Numbered from the stretch's first letter, positions 52,440 through 61,055 are shown. The stretch is 64,000 nt of DNA from Methanoculleus thermophilus (GCF_001571405.1 NZ_BCNX01000004.1:62001-126000), one strand, 5' to 3'. Notes: generated by a model not told the origin, from the sequence alone. Numbers and translations: made by a program.

Positions 52440-53206
52440 TCCTCCTCCCGCGAGTGTTTTGAGAAGACCCGGTGGGGGATCCCGTGGGCGATCAGATCCA
52501 CCGGGCAGCGGTATGCGGCTTCGAGCATATCCGGTGTGATCTCGTTTGTATCGTGAGTATAGAGGCGCCGGTTCAAACAGGCAACCCGGGTCACGTGTGC
52601 AGGAATGACACCGATATCGTGGGTTACCATGACGATCGCCATCCGTTCGCGGAGTTGGTCCAGGATTTTGTAGAACTGCGCCTCCGTCGGGGCATCCACG
52701 TAGACCGTCGGTTCGTCGAGGAGCAGGGCCTTTGGATCGCTGACGAGTGCACGGGCGATGATCGCCCGCTGCTGCTCGCCGCCCGAGAGATCCCGGATCT
52801 GCCGGTCGGCAAGATCGGCGATATGCATCGTCTCAAGCGCTTCCTCTGCCCGGGCATTGTCCTCCTTACTATAGCGGCGTGGATGGCGCTTGATGTGGCC
52901 AAGGCGGCCGGAGAGGACCATCTCGCGCACGGTTATGGGATACTCGAAGTCGAATGTCCGGAATTGAGGTACATAGCCGAGATCCTTTCGCATCTCCGCT
53001 CCCGTGGCACCAAGAATACGGACCTCCCCGCGGCAGGGGGTGAGGAGACCGAGGATCACCCGGAGGAGTGTCGTCTTCCCGCCGCCGTTCGGCCCGATGA
53101 TTGCGTAGAAATCGTTTGAGTGGACCGCCAGGCTCACCCCCTCGAGCACGGTCTGGCCGCGCAGCCTGACCCAGACATCATCGACCTCGATGACGGGGCT
53201 CTTCAT
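52436..53206 (-). CDS. znuC: zinc/manganese ABC transporter ATP-binding protein
   Basis: ATPase of 256 residues. Walker A is GPNGGGKTTL at about 38-47, the Q loop is near YVPQFRTFDFEYP, the signature is LSGGEQQRAIIARALV and Walker B is ALLLDEPTVYVD, followed by the H loop VMVTHD. Genes overlap at both ends: its ATG overlaps the stop of the substrate-binding gene by four bases. The gene order, binding protein, ATPase, permease, is that of znuACB and mntABC clusters. Confidence 0.95.
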   Translation of the reverse strand: MKSPVIEVDDVWVRLRGQTVLEGVSLAVHSNDFYAIIGPNGGGKTTLLRVILGLLTPCRGEVRILGATGAEMRKDLGYVPQFRTFDFEYPITVREMVLSGRLGHIKRHPRRYSKEDNARAEEALETMHIADLADRQIRDLSGGEQQRAIIARALVSDPKALLLDEPTVYVDAPTEAQFYKILDQLRERMAIVMVTHDIGVIPAHVTRVACLNRRLYTHDTNEITPDMLEAAYRCPVDLIAHGIPHRVFSKHSREEE

Positions 53207-54105
53207 GGTTCGCTGCTCCCTGCAAAGACCGAGGCCACGTAGCGCATGTTTTCGATGTAGTCCTTTTCGAGGGAACTTATCGTCACCACCGTGCCGTCGA
53301 TCTCGTCGGCGATCACCTCAGCGCTCCGGGTGGAGTGCTCGGGCGATGCGAATATCACCTTGATCCCCTCGTCCCTTGCCAGCGTGACGAGGCGCTCGAT
53401 CCTCTGTGGGGAGGGTTCTTTCCCTTCGTCCTCGATGGGTACCTCGACAAGACCGTAGTCACGGGCTAGATAGGCCCATGACGAGTGGTAGACCATGATC
53501 TTTTCTACGCCCGACTCAGCAAGCGCGCGAGCGATCTCGGCATCAAGTCTGTCAAGTTCCTCCAGGTAGGCATCGGCATTTCGGCGATACTCATCGGCGT
53601 TTGCCGGATCTACCTCCATGAGCCCTTCACAGATATTCTCTACCATGACTTTCGCGTTCCTCGGGGAGACCCAGATATGCGGGTCGGTTCCCTGGTGGCT
53701 GCCTTCGCCTGTCGATATCAGGTCGACGCCGCGCGAGCAGTCAACGACCAGCATATTGCGGTTCAGTGAGGCGATCTTATCCATCCAGGCGAGTTCAAAC
53801 TCGATCCCCGATCCTACCGCTGCATACATCTTTGCCTCTGCAACCCCGGCGAGGACTCCTGGCGGCGGTTCATAGGTATGCGGATCGGCTCCCTGCGGCA
53901 CGAGCACGATCACCCGAACGTGGTCGCCTCCAACACGCTCCACAAATTCCTGTTCGGGCGGTATGGTGACCGCGACGACGATATCTTTCTCTCCCTCCTC
54001 CCCGGTTTCGGTACACCCTGCCGTGACTGCTGCAAGCAGGAGAACTGCAAGTATGGCTGCAACAGGGGATATTGGGGCGGTGTTGCCTTTGCGCTGCGAC
54101 CTCAT
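53203..54105 (-). CDS. znuA: zinc/manganese-binding lipoprotein of ABC transporter
   Basis: Cluster A-I metal-binding protein of 300 residues. A signal peptide ends in a lipobox with Cys31 (TAGC). Metal ligands of the family are visible: His in GADPHTYEPP, His in GTDPHIWVSP and a histidine before WAYLARDYGL (YHSSW), and the ASPEHSTRSAEV region. The flexible loop between the first two ligands is short and has only one or two His (TGEGSHQGTD), unlike the His-rich loop of bacterial ZnuA, so a Mn-type or low-affinity variant is possible. Its promoter region carries an inverted repeat likely recognised by the regulator next door. Confidence 0.9.
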   Translation of the reverse strand: MRSQRKGNTAPISPVAAILAVLLLAAVTAGCTETGEEGEKDIVVAVTIPPEQEFVERVGGDHVRVIVLVPQGADPHTYEPPPGVLAGVAEAKMYAAVGSGIEFELAWMDKIASLNRNMLVVDCSRGVDLISTGEGSHQGTDPHIWVSPRNAKVMVENICEGLMEVDPANADEYRRNADAYLEELDRLDAEIARALAESGVEKIMVYHSSWAYLARDYGLVEVPIEDEGKEPSPQRIERLVTLARDEGIKVIFASPEHSTRSAEVIADEIDGTVVTISSLEKDYIENMRYVASVFAGSSEP

Positions 54106-54111
54106 TGCTTT

Positions 54112-54139
54112 TCCTCTAAATTTGGTAGAGGTCTAAATT
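54112..54139. promoter_or_regulatory. candidate metalloregulator operator upstream of znuA
   Basis: Directly upstream of the znuA ATG lie an inverted repeat CCTCTA (54112-54117) / TAGAGG (54125-54130) and a direct repeat TCTAAATTT at 54114-54122 and 54131-54139. They overlap the minus-strand A/T element that should act as TATA box, so a bound repressor would block the promoter. Confidence 0.5.
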
Positions 54140-54169
54140 TTTCTGCACAGGAATACATACGTTCTGCTC

Positions 54170-54610
54170 TCACCGCCGGCCATCACTTGAAGGGCAGCAG
54201 CAGTGATCGTGCTCGATCTCGCCGCAGACGCTCATCATCGGATGTCCGAGCGAGGTGCACATTCGGTCGGTGAGGTCTTTTGAGAAATACTGCTCTATCT
54301 TTTTCGCCTCCCTGCATGCCTCGTCTGGCTCAAGACCGTGCCGGCTGAGCACCAGGGCGACGATCCGATGACGCCGGATCAGAAACCGGGCGTAGTCGCC
54401 ACCGCGGGGAGTGAGTTTCACCCCGTGATATGGTGAGTGCTCGAGGTATCCTGCTTTTGCAATCTCCGTGAGCGCCTTTGTCACCGTCGAGGGCGCGACC
54501 GAGAAATGTGTGGCGATCTCGCTCGTTTTCGCGGTGCCGCCCTGCATATGGATGTATTTGAGATATTCTGCCTTTTTCGCAGAGAGCTCGTGCCCGGTGA
54601 TCTCCTGCAT
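54170..54610 (-). CDS. DtxR/MntR-family metal-dependent transcriptional regulator
   Basis: A 146-residue regulator. The winged helix-turn-helix is at residues 9-72 (TAKTSEIATHFSVAPSTVTKALTEIAKAGYLEH). The dimerisation/metal region follows with HRIVALVLSRHGLEPDEACREAKKIEQY, holding the family Glu-Ala-Cys-x-x-Glu pattern. The extra C-terminal tail has several Cys and His (CGEIEHDHCCC), unlike typical MntR, and could be a further metal site. It is next to the znuACB-type operon, with 64 bases between its stop and the znuA ATG, and presumably represses it when metal is abundant. Confidence 0.88.
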   Translation of the reverse strand: MQEITGHELSAKKAEYLKYIHMQGGTAKTSEIATHFSVAPSTVTKALTEIAKAGYLEHSPYHGVKLTPRGGDYARFLIRRHRIVALVLSRHGLEPDEACREAKKIEQYFSKDLTDRMCTSLGHPMMSVCGEIEHDHCCCPSSDGRR

Positions 54611-54653
54611 GAGATATCAGTGCGCTTCACCGGTAGAAAAAGTTTCGGTGGGG

Positions 54654-55898
54654 CTAAACTTCGCCCCGATCATCGCCCGGGACCAACTCCCCGATGACAT
54701 AGTGCCGGTGGTTCTCCGTGATCACCGCCCGGCCGGAGAATCCGAACGGCAGATCCTCTTTGATGACAACGTTGAGGTAGCACGGGTTCCGGCAGACGGT
54801 CGATCCGGGTGCGTTCTTCTCTGTTGCAACGATTGGAGTCTCTCTTCCAATCCAGGTTTCGTTGTACTGGTCGTAGATCCGGTCCCCCTCACGAAGGAGC
54901 GCCCGGGACCGGACTTTCCGCACCCGCTCGGGGAGGTCTTTCAAGGCTGCGGCGGGTGTGCCGGGTCGCCGGGAATAGCGGGTGATGTTCACCTTCACAA
55001 ATGCTGCGCGTTGGAGGTGTTCGAGCGTTTCCTGGAACTCCGCCTCCGTCTCTCCGGGGAAGCCGGTGATGAAGTCCGATGAGATCATCATATCCGGGTA
55101 GCGTTCCCGGAACGTATCGACGATCGTCAAAACATCCGCCGCACGGTACCCGCGTTGCATCCGCTCTAGAACTGTATCTGAGCCTGACTGGACAGGGAGG
55201 TGGAGAAACCGAAAGACCTTCTCGCTCCCATAGGCATCAACCAGGGGATCGAGGATCCGAAGAACCGAGGCGGGGTGCATCATCCCCAGCCGGAGAGCGA
55301 ACCGTCCGGGGACTTCTGAGATCGCCCTCAAAAGATCTGGGAGGGACTCGCCCCGGTCGAGTCCCCAGGCAGCCACGTCCTGTCCGGTCAGCTGGATCTC
55401 GTAGGCCCCCGATGCGGCAAGGTTTCGGACGGCATTGATGATCTCGTCGGGCGGCGCGCTCTTCAACCGTCCTCGCGCAAGTCGCGTGACGCAGTAACTG
55501 CACCGGCCGACGCATCCGCTTGCCACCTGCACCACACCGACAGCTCCAGGACTACGGGTTCCCACGCCGCTGGAGAGCCTGTGGATTTCGTCCGGGTGTA
55601 TGATCTGTGGGGTGCAGACCGATCGTATCAACTCCTCCTGGACAAGCGGCATGCACCCGGTCACATAGAGGTCCCGGTCGGCGAACGCCGCAAGGCGTCG
55701 GAGAATCTTACGTTCCGTTGCACCAATCACCGTGCAGGTGTTTATGATCACAGCGTCCGCCTCGTCCGGCCCGGTCAATTGGCAGCCGAGACCTTCCAGT
55801 ATCGCTTCAAGCCTCCGGGTGTCGGCGTGATTGTAGGTGCACCCATAACTCTCGATGTAAACCTTCTTTCCTTGTAAGTTATCCAGGGTAATGACCAT
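54654..55898 (-). CDS. tRNA ms2t6A37 methylthiotransferase (MtaB / CDKAL1 type)
   Basis: Radical-SAM enzyme of 414 residues that adds a methylthio group to t6A37 in tRNA. The N-terminal UPF0004 domain begins VYIESYGCTYNHADTRR with its conserved cysteines (around 15, 53 and 81). The radical-SAM cluster is CVGRCSYC (near 138), with GFPGETEAEF later. A C-terminal TRAM domain (about 350-405) binds RNA. The archaeal/eukaryotic CDKAL1 type is supported by length and the YGCTYN motif. It is monocistronic and divergent from nadX. Confidence 0.93.
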   Translation of the reverse strand: MVITLDNLQGKKVYIESYGCTYNHADTRRLEAILEGLGCQLTGPDEADAVIINTCTVIGATERKILRRLAAFADRDLYVTGCMPLVQEELIRSVCTPQIIHPDEIHRLSSGVGTRSPGAVGVVQVASGCVGRCSYCVTRLARGRLKSAPPDEIINAVRNLAASGAYEIQLTGQDVAAWGLDRGESLPDLLRAISEVPGRFALRLGMMHPASVLRILDPLVDAYGSEKVFRFLHLPVQSGSDTVLERMQRGYRAADVLTIVDTFRERYPDMMISSDFITGFPGETEAEFQETLEHLQRAAFVKVNITRYSRRPGTPAAALKDLPERVRKVRSRALLREGDRIYDQYNETWIGRETPIVATEKNAPGSTVCRNPCYLNVVIKEDLPFGFSGRAVITENHRHYVIGELVPGDDRGEV

Positions 55899-56003
55899 CG
55901 ACTCCCCTGCGCGTATTCAGCGACGGGTCTATTCGCCGTCGTAGGATGCGTTTTTTTCTGCGTGGAGCACAATACTTAACCGCTGATATTACAATTTCTT
56001 TAT

Positions 56004-56765
56004 TTGATGATTAAAATAGGGTTGCTGGGATGCGGCAACGTTGGACATATCATCGCCACGCACGCTGAGAGCATCCAGGTTGTTGCGGTCTTCGATATTA
56101 TTCCTGAGCGGGCGGAAAGGTTAGCGGCACTCTGTCACGCCCGCCCCTATACGGACTTTGACGCCTTCATGCGAGAGGACTTCTCGATCGTTGTGGAAGC
56201 CGCCTCCGTCGACGCTGTCAGGAACTACGCGGAAAAGGTCCTCCGTTCCGGGCGAGATATCATCCTTCTCTCAAGCGGAGCCCTTGCGGATGCGGAGTTC
56301 CGTGATCATCTCGTCGGGGTTGCGCGAGAGGCGGGAAGGAAGATCCGGATCCCGAGCGGCGCAATCCTCGGGCTTGATAACCTCAAGATAGGCCAGGTTT
56401 CACCTCCGACAAAACTCCTCCTGCGAACGACAAAACCGCCTTCGTCGCTTGGGATGTCGGCTACGAGGCGGATGGAGATATTTAAGGGCCTGGCGCACGA
56501 CTGTATTAGGCAATACCCGAAAAACATCAATGTCGCAGTAGCGTTGGGACTCGCTGCCGGCAGGGATGCCGATGTGGAACTCTGGGTTGACCCCGAGGCA
56601 GAGAGGAACACTCATGAGATATTCGTCGAGGGCGACTTCGGGGATATTTATGTCCGGGTCAGGAACGTCCCGAGCCCCGATAACCCTGCAACAAGTTATA
56701 TGGCTGCCCTCTCCATCCTGACGCTCCTAAAGAACCTCGAGAACCCTCTGGTGGTGGGTACGTAA
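56004..56765 (+). CDS. nadX: L-aspartate dehydrogenase
   Basis: Produces iminoaspartate for NAD synthesis in place of aspartate oxidase. The 253-residue protein has the nucleotide loop GLLGCGNVG at 5-13 and family segments VEAASVDAVRNYAEKVL, IPSGAILGLDNLK and a catalytic histidine in RNTHEIFVEG. The downstream nadA gene begins three bases after its stop. An ACTTAA element about 30 bases upstream acts as likely TATA box. With nadA and nadC it completes the route from aspartate to nicotinate mononucleotide. Confidence 0.95.
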   Translation: MMIKIGLLGCGNVGHIIATHAESIQVVAVFDIIPERAERLAALCHARPYTDFDAFMREDFSIVVEAASVDAVRNYAEKVLRSGRDIILLSSGALADAEFRDHLVGVAREAGRKIRIPSGAILGLDNLKIGQVSPPTKLLLRTTKPPSSLGMSATRRMEIFKGLAHDCIRQYPKNINVAVALGLAAGRDADVELWVDPEAERNTHEIFVEGDFGDIYVRVRNVPSPDNPATSYMAALSILTLLKNLENPLVVGT

Positions 56766-56767
56766 CA

Positions 56768-57661
56768 ATGGAGACGGAGATCCGTGCTCTCAAATCTGCG
56801 AAGAATGCCGTCGTCTTGGTGCACAACTACCAGCCCGTAGCTATTCAGGCACTCGGCGATGTGGTGGGCGATAGCCTCGAGCTTGCAGTGAAAGCGAAGG
56901 AGACCCGTGCGGAGTTGCTCGTCGTCTGCGGTGTCCGGTTTATGGCCGAGACGGCGAAGATCCTCAACCCTGAACGGAAAGTGATCATGCCAATTAAGGA
57001 TGCGGGATGCCCTCTCGCCGATTTCCTGACCCCGGATCTTCTCCTGGAGGCAAAAGAGCGGTATCCTGATGCGGCCGTTGTAGTCTACGTCAACAGCACG
57101 GCAGAGGTCAAGGCACTTGCCGACATCACCTGTACTTCTGCAAACGCAGTCAGCGTCGTTCGATCGCTACCGAATGATACAATCCTCTTTGGGCCGGATG
57201 CAAACCTTGCAGCGTACGTTCAGCGGGAAGTTCCCGAAAAGACTATCATTCCGGTACCGCCCTATGGCCACTGCTATGTCCATGCCGGATTCACCCTTGC
57301 CGACGTTGAGGCGGCACGAAAGAAAGGCGGTATGATCGTCTGTCATCCCGAATGCCCGCCGGAGGTCCTGGAGCAGGCCGACCTGATTGCGTCCACCGGG
57401 GGCATGCTCCGGAACGCTGCAGGTACGGATGAGCCCTGGTCGGTCTTCACCGAGCGTGAGCTGGTCGCCCGCCTCCGGATGCTCTACCCGGGAAGGGTCT
57501 TTTACGAGAAACCGGAGGCAGTATGCGCGGATATGAAGAAGATAACCCTCGCTGACCTTCGTAGAGCACTCGAGCACGAGGAGCACGAGGTCGTCCTGCC
57601 GCTTGAGGTCATGGACCGGGCACGGCGAGCCATCGAACGGATGCTTGCTGTCGGGAGGTGA
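56768..57661 (+). CDS. nadA: quinolinate synthase
   Basis: Condenses iminoaspartate with dihydroxyacetone phosphate using a [4Fe-4S] cluster. The 297-residue length and the absence of the long bacterial N-terminal extension match archaeal NadA. Three cysteines of the cluster are in VVCGVRFMAE, DITCTSANAV and CHPECP. The substrate segment GPDANLAAYVQREVPEK and GHCYVHAGF are diagnostic. It ends five bases before the GTG of nadC. Confidence 0.96.
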   Translation: METEIRALKSAKNAVVLVHNYQPVAIQALGDVVGDSLELAVKAKETRAELLVVCGVRFMAETAKILNPERKVIMPIKDAGCPLADFLTPDLLLEAKERYPDAAVVVYVNSTAEVKALADITCTSANAVSVVRSLPNDTILFGPDANLAAYVQREVPEKTIIPVPPYGHCYVHAGFTLADVEAARKKGGMIVCHPECPPEVLEQADLIASTGGMLRNAAGTDEPWSVFTERELVARLRMLYPGRVFYEKPEAVCADMKKITLADLRRALEHEEHEVVLPLEVMDRARRAIERMLAVGR

Positions 57662-57665
57662 GCCT

Positions 57666-58520
57666 GTGATCCCGATCGAAGATCTCCTCAGGTTTATTCA
57701 AGAAGACGCACCGTGGGGCGACGTCACTTCCGATGCGGTTGTTCCCGAGGTAACCTGCCGGGCAGTTATTCAGGCGAAGGATTCAGGAATCATCGCCGGT
57801 CTTGCGGAGGCACGGGCGCTTTTTGAGCATTTTGGGGTCACGGTTCGAGCACGCTCAGCCGACGGTCGGCCGGTCAGGCCGGGGACCACCCTTCTCGAAC
57901 TCGACGGTCCTGCGAGGGCGATCCTTCTTGTTGAGCGGACAGCGCTCAATATCATCGGGCGCATGAGCGGGATAGCGACCCGGACCCGTGAAGCGGTCGA
58001 TGCGGTCAGAGCAGTCTCGCCTACCGTGCGGGTTGCAGCGACCCGAAAGACGGCACCGGGGCTGCGGTTGCTGGACAAGAAGGCGGTGGTTCTTGGCGGG
58101 GGAGACCCACACCGCTACACGCTCTCGGACATGATCCTGATCAAGGATAATCACCTCGCGCTGGTGCCATTGCCGGAAGCAGTTCGAAGAGCGAAAGAAA
58201 AGAGTCTCTACCGTGCCGTCGAGGTGGAGGTCGAGACGGCTGAGGATGCGGTCACGGCCGCCAATGCCGGAGCCGACATCATCCTGCTCGACAATATGGG
58301 GCCGGATGCGGTCGAGGAGGCAGTCCGTACACTCAAAGAGCGGGGTCTTCGGGAATGGGTGATCCTCGAGGTTTCCGGAGGGGTTTCTGCCGCTGACCTT
58401 GCCAGGTATGCCATGACCGGGATCGACATCATCAGCATGGGCGCCCTCACCCATACGGTCAGGAATTTTGATGTGAGTCTGGATATCCTGAAGGGTGCAG
58501 GCACGATCCGGCTCCCCTGA
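57666..58520 (+). CDS. nadC: nicotinate-nucleotide pyrophosphorylase (carboxylating)
   Basis: Converts quinolinate and PRPP to nicotinate mononucleotide. The 284-residue protein has EDAPWGDVTSDAV near the N-terminus, VERTALNIIGRMSGIAT (about 95-111), RKTAPGLRLLDKKAVVLGGGDPHR with active-site basic residues, and LLDNMGPDAVEEAV. The GTG at 57666 is chosen because GGAGGTGA precedes it; the longer open frame from 57603 lies in nadA. Its last 62 bases are antisense to the end of the MEDS gene. Confidence 0.95.
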   Translation: MIPIEDLLRFIQEDAPWGDVTSDAVVPEVTCRAVIQAKDSGIIAGLAEARALFEHFGVTVRARSADGRPVRPGTTLLELDGPARAILLVERTALNIIGRMSGIATRTREAVDAVRAVSPTVRVAATRKTAPGLRLLDKKAVVLGGGDPHRYTLSDMILIKDNHLALVPLPEAVRRAKEKSLYRAVEVEVETAEDAVTAANAGADIILLDNMGPDAVEEAVRTLKERGLREWVILEVSGGVSAADLARYAMTGIDIISMGALTHTVRNFDVSLDILKGAGTIRLP

Positions 58521-59391
58521 CTGATCCCGGATGGCTCCTCGCGAGATCGTGGTTCAGGAGATACTCCCTGACCACCCTCGTATCGGCCCAGCCGGCGTCG
58601 AGCTGCCGGACGACTGCATTGATGCTCTGGACCTGCTTGCGGATCGTCTCAGAGTGTTCACTCTCATGTAGGTCGGCTATCGCCATGAGCATCTGAAGGG
58701 GATGGCGGATTCGGTCGGCAAGGGTTGCGAATTGCCCGATGTTCGTCTCAAGCTGGTCAATAACGCTTTGTTCTATAAAGGATGCCGGTTCATCCTGCAT
58801 GCTGATCTGCTGCCATCCGTCGTCCCGCCGGATGATAACCACCTGGTGCCTGGAAGCGACTTCCAACAGTTCGCATGGCCCGCAGGTCTCAAGCGAATAA
58901 TCACAGAGGGCAGCTATCCGGCAATCACCTATTGTCCGGTTAACCGACGTCTCGTAATTCATGAAGGCATCCCATTCTGCTTCTGTCAGCCAGGAGAGGA
59001 TACCTGTAATGAACATGCCTTCGTAGCCCCTCTCCTGGGCGTCGAGGCCTTTCTGGAGACAGTTCTCCAACGCTGTAGAGCACGAGAATTTGCCGCCCCG
59101 TAAATACCAATCGTGGATATCCAGGATCTCGATCTCTCCTCGCCTCAGGCGTCGGTCCAGGTCTTTAATCCTCCTTGCAAGGGCCTTCCTTAATGAGTCG
59201 ACCGGCAGAGGCTCTGTCGCGATACAGAGACAATATGCGTCCTGATCCAATCCACTCTGGACATAGGGCACCAGAGTCTTGACGATCTCATGCTGGTTCT
59301 GGTAGAAGAGGCAGGCATGCGTACCCCAGGATATTTCTGGTAGGTCCGTTGGGCAATAACTCTCTGTCACTGTGGCAACATTCCTATACAA
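58459..59391 (-). CDS. MEDS-domain sensor with histidine-kinase-like dimerisation segment
   Basis: A 310-residue protein. The MEDS domain (about 15-190) starts WGTHACLFYQNQHEIVKTLVPYVQSGL and has the DLDRRLRRGEIEIL and WDAFMNYETSVN segments; this sensory domain is named for methanogens, methylotrophs and DcmR. A DHp-like helical segment follows (LADRIRHPLQMLMAIADLHESEH), the dimerisation part of histidine kinases, but the ATPase domain is missing. It may sense C1 compounds or bind partner kinases. The last 20 residues (Pro, Ser and Gly rich) read antisense through the end of nadC and look non-native, suggesting loss of an earlier stop. Confidence 0.8.
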   Translation of the reverse strand: MYRNVATVTESYCPTDLPEISWGTHACLFYQNQHEIVKTLVPYVQSGLDQDAYCLCIATEPLPVDSLRKALARRIKDLDRRLRRGEIEILDIHDWYLRGGKFSCSTALENCLQKGLDAQERGYEGMFITGILSWLTEAEWDAFMNYETSVNRTIGDCRIAALCDYSLETCGPCELLEVASRHQVVIIRRDDGWQQISMQDEPASFIEQSVIDQLETNIGQFATLADRIRHPLQMLMAIADLHESEHSETIRKQVQSINAVVRQLDAGWADTRVVREYLLNHDLARSHPGSVRGAGSCLHPSGYPDSHQNS

Positions 59392-59630
59392 TAATTAAGA
59401 TCCCTTTCCGGGGGATCGGGGTGCACTACATCCTGTCTGCTTGAGTGAGTGGACTGTAGTTTTGAGATAATTATGGCATAGGGTTTTCGATCTCGCACTA
59501 AAATATGCTTCCGATCTTTATATAATGTAGAACCGCTCCTTCTCGGGCCAGAGCGGCGTTAAAATGTCGATCAGGCACCTTCCTTCATCTGGATGTCCTT
59601 AAGGTGCCTGCGGATCAAGCGACAGGGGGA
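59392..59630. other. intergenic region upstream of the MEDS gene
   Basis: No gene seen. A/T-rich; it carries the MEDS-gene promoter (a minus-strand ATAATTAT-like element about 59470) and a plus-strand TTTATATAA around 59517-59525 without a credible downstream gene. Confidence 0.35.
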
Positions 59631-60056
59631 TCAGGATACGCCCGGCGTATCCTCCATCGTGAGTTCGTCCAGGAACGGCATCACTCCTTTTATGTATGGG
59701 ATGGATCTCCCTTCCCGTATGTTGAGTTCCCCGTAGGCGATGACCTCGATGACCAGCGGAAGTTCGTTCAGGCGCTGGACAAAGTAAGGGTCCGACTCGG
59801 TGGCGAACCGGAGGAACGCATCCAGTCTGATGAACGGGCGCTCAAGGTCGGGGACGTCGCTATACTCCTGCAGGTCTTTTGGGAGTGTGGAGTCCCGGGC
59901 CAGGTCTTCCTCGAAGTAAAGGTAGACATGGAAGTTACGCTGCTTACTCAGCGTGTCAAGGTCTCTGATATCAATCTTCGCTCCGGGAACGATGCCGATG
60001 CTTTCCAGGTCCTTTGGGAATGCTGTGCCCTCCGGTTTACCGGTCGAACTCTCCAT
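59631..60056 (-). CDS. hypothetical acidic protein
   Basis: A 141-residue soluble, acidic protein of unknown family. It has charged segments (FPKDLESIGIVPGAKIDIRDLD, then FYFEEDL) and no cysteine or membrane helix. Its composition is more protein-like than the plus-strand frame over the same bases (59604-60098), which I treat as antisense. The ATG at 60056 lies 105 bases from the HEAT-repeat gene start, divergent from it, so the two may share a regulatory region. Confidence 0.55.
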   Translation of the reverse strand: MESSTGKPEGTAFPKDLESIGIVPGAKIDIRDLDTLSKQRNFHVYLYFEEDLARDSTLPKDLQEYSDVPDLERPFIRLDAFLRFATESDPYFVQRLNELPLVIEVIAYGELNIREGRSIPYIKGVMPFLDELTMEDTPGVS

Positions 60057-60128
60057 ACTATGGTGAAGGCAGGGAAAGTAGAAAAATGCACCTCATGAGA
60101 GGCATACTTCTCCGGGGCAAAACCTTAT

Positions 60129-60145
60129 ACTTGGGCGGCCCAAGT
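60129..60145. promoter_or_regulatory. perfect palindrome at the HEAT-repeat gene promoter
   Basis: ACTTGGGCGGCCCAAGT has two exact 8-base arms with one central base. It begins at the end of a CTTATAC element (about 60124-60130), so it lies over the likely transcription start of the HEAT gene. It also sits in the 105-base space of a divergent pair. Confidence 0.55.
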
Positions 60146-60161
60146 GAGCGCAAGATGGCCT

Positions 60162-60704
60162 ATGGTGGGAGAGGGTTCGTCAGTAACTGGAGGAGAGATA
60201 GGAAGCCTCAACAGGGAGAAGAGGCTTCATCGGTACCTCTTGATGCTGGAGTCCGAGAATCTCAACGACCGATGGCGAGCTGCTGATGCGCTTGGTGAGT
60301 TGGGCGATAGTCGTGCGGTGCAGCCCCTGATCCAGGCGCTGGATGACGAGTATGTCGATGTTCGGTGGAAGGCGGCGAAGGCACTCGGGCATCTCGATGG
60401 ACGCGAAGCCGTTCTCCCGCTGATAGATTGCCTTGCGGATGAGAGCCCCTGGGTTCGGGCGGGTGCAGCGTGGGCGCTCGGGAATATCGGCGACCCCCGG
60501 GCGGTCGAGCCGCTGATCCGGGTGCTCAACGATCCAAAGCCGCGAGTCCGGAAGATGGCTGCATGGGCGCTCGGGCGGATAGGAAATCTGCGTGCCAGGG
60601 GACCCCTGGTCAACCTTCTCGGCGACGCCGACCGCGAGGTCAGGCTTGCTGCCCGGGAGGCGCTTGATGAGATTGTAACCGAGCGAGAGATCCCAACCAT
60701 CTGA
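60162..60704 (+). CDS. HEAT-repeat protein (PBS-lyase type)
   Basis: About 180 residues, of which 35-175 are five consecutive HEAT-like helical repeats of 31 residues. Each repeat has the pattern D-x-x-W-R/V-x-x-AAxALG-x-(I/L)-GD-x-R-AV-x-PLI-x-x-L-x-D (examples: ADALGELGDSRAVQPLIQALDDEYVD and AAWALGNIGDPRAVEPLIRVLND). These solenoids bind proteins; cofactor lyase activity is not implied. Start is uncertain: ATG 60162 is used; the GTG at 60144 would lie at the palindrome and probably upstream of the transcription start. Partner unknown. Confidence 0.8.
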   Translation: MVGEGSSVTGGEIGSLNREKRLHRYLLMLESENLNDRWRAADALGELGDSRAVQPLIQALDDEYVDVRWKAAKALGHLDGREAVLPLIDCLADESPWVRAGAAWALGNIGDPRAVEPLIRVLNDPKPRVRKMAAWALGRIGNLRARGPLVNLLGDADREVRLAAREALDEIVTEREIPTI

Positions 60705-61055
60705 CAGGATGCTGCCCTCTTTGGGGCCTTGCTCGTTACGGGAGAGACGATCTGTTTATGGCCAGCAAAGCCCCCTGCCGGGGATCGTGTTACCGCTCCT
60801 CGATACTGGTTATGCCATAGGTTGCATGAAGCATCTCACCGAAGTTCCGGTTCTTGGAGCCTTGCGCGGTGCGGATTTCGTTGCACCGTTCCATCCTGGA
60901 TGCATTTCTTCTTGCGGGAGTCATACCGACTCCTGATCTTTGGGTGCACCACTCTCGACTCCTATGGGTTTATAATCTTGGAACAACCTCATTTACTTAT
61001 TTGGCCGTTGCGATCAGGTTATATACTGAATTAGGCGCCAGGGTGGTGTGGTGAG
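60705..61055. other. 351-base intergenic region with several TATA-like elements
   Basis: No gene supported. Plus-strand TATA-like elements occur at about 60970 (TTTATAATC) and 61020 (TTATATAC). The first has no credible frame behind it. The second serves the deaminase gene. Confidence 0.4.
61020..61027 (+). promoter_or_regulatory. TATA box of the deaminase gene
   Basis: TTATATAC lies 29-36 bases before the TTG at 61056. Transcription would start near 61050, which favours TTG 61056 or ATG 61068 as the true start. Confidence 0.55.

Noticed and set aside
59604-60098. Plus-strand frame of 164 codons overlapping the minus-strand hypothetical
   Set aside because: The minus-strand product has more natural residue composition, and the plus-strand one has a high content of Val/Gly/Arg shadow residues. 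Not certain, but the minus strand is preferred.
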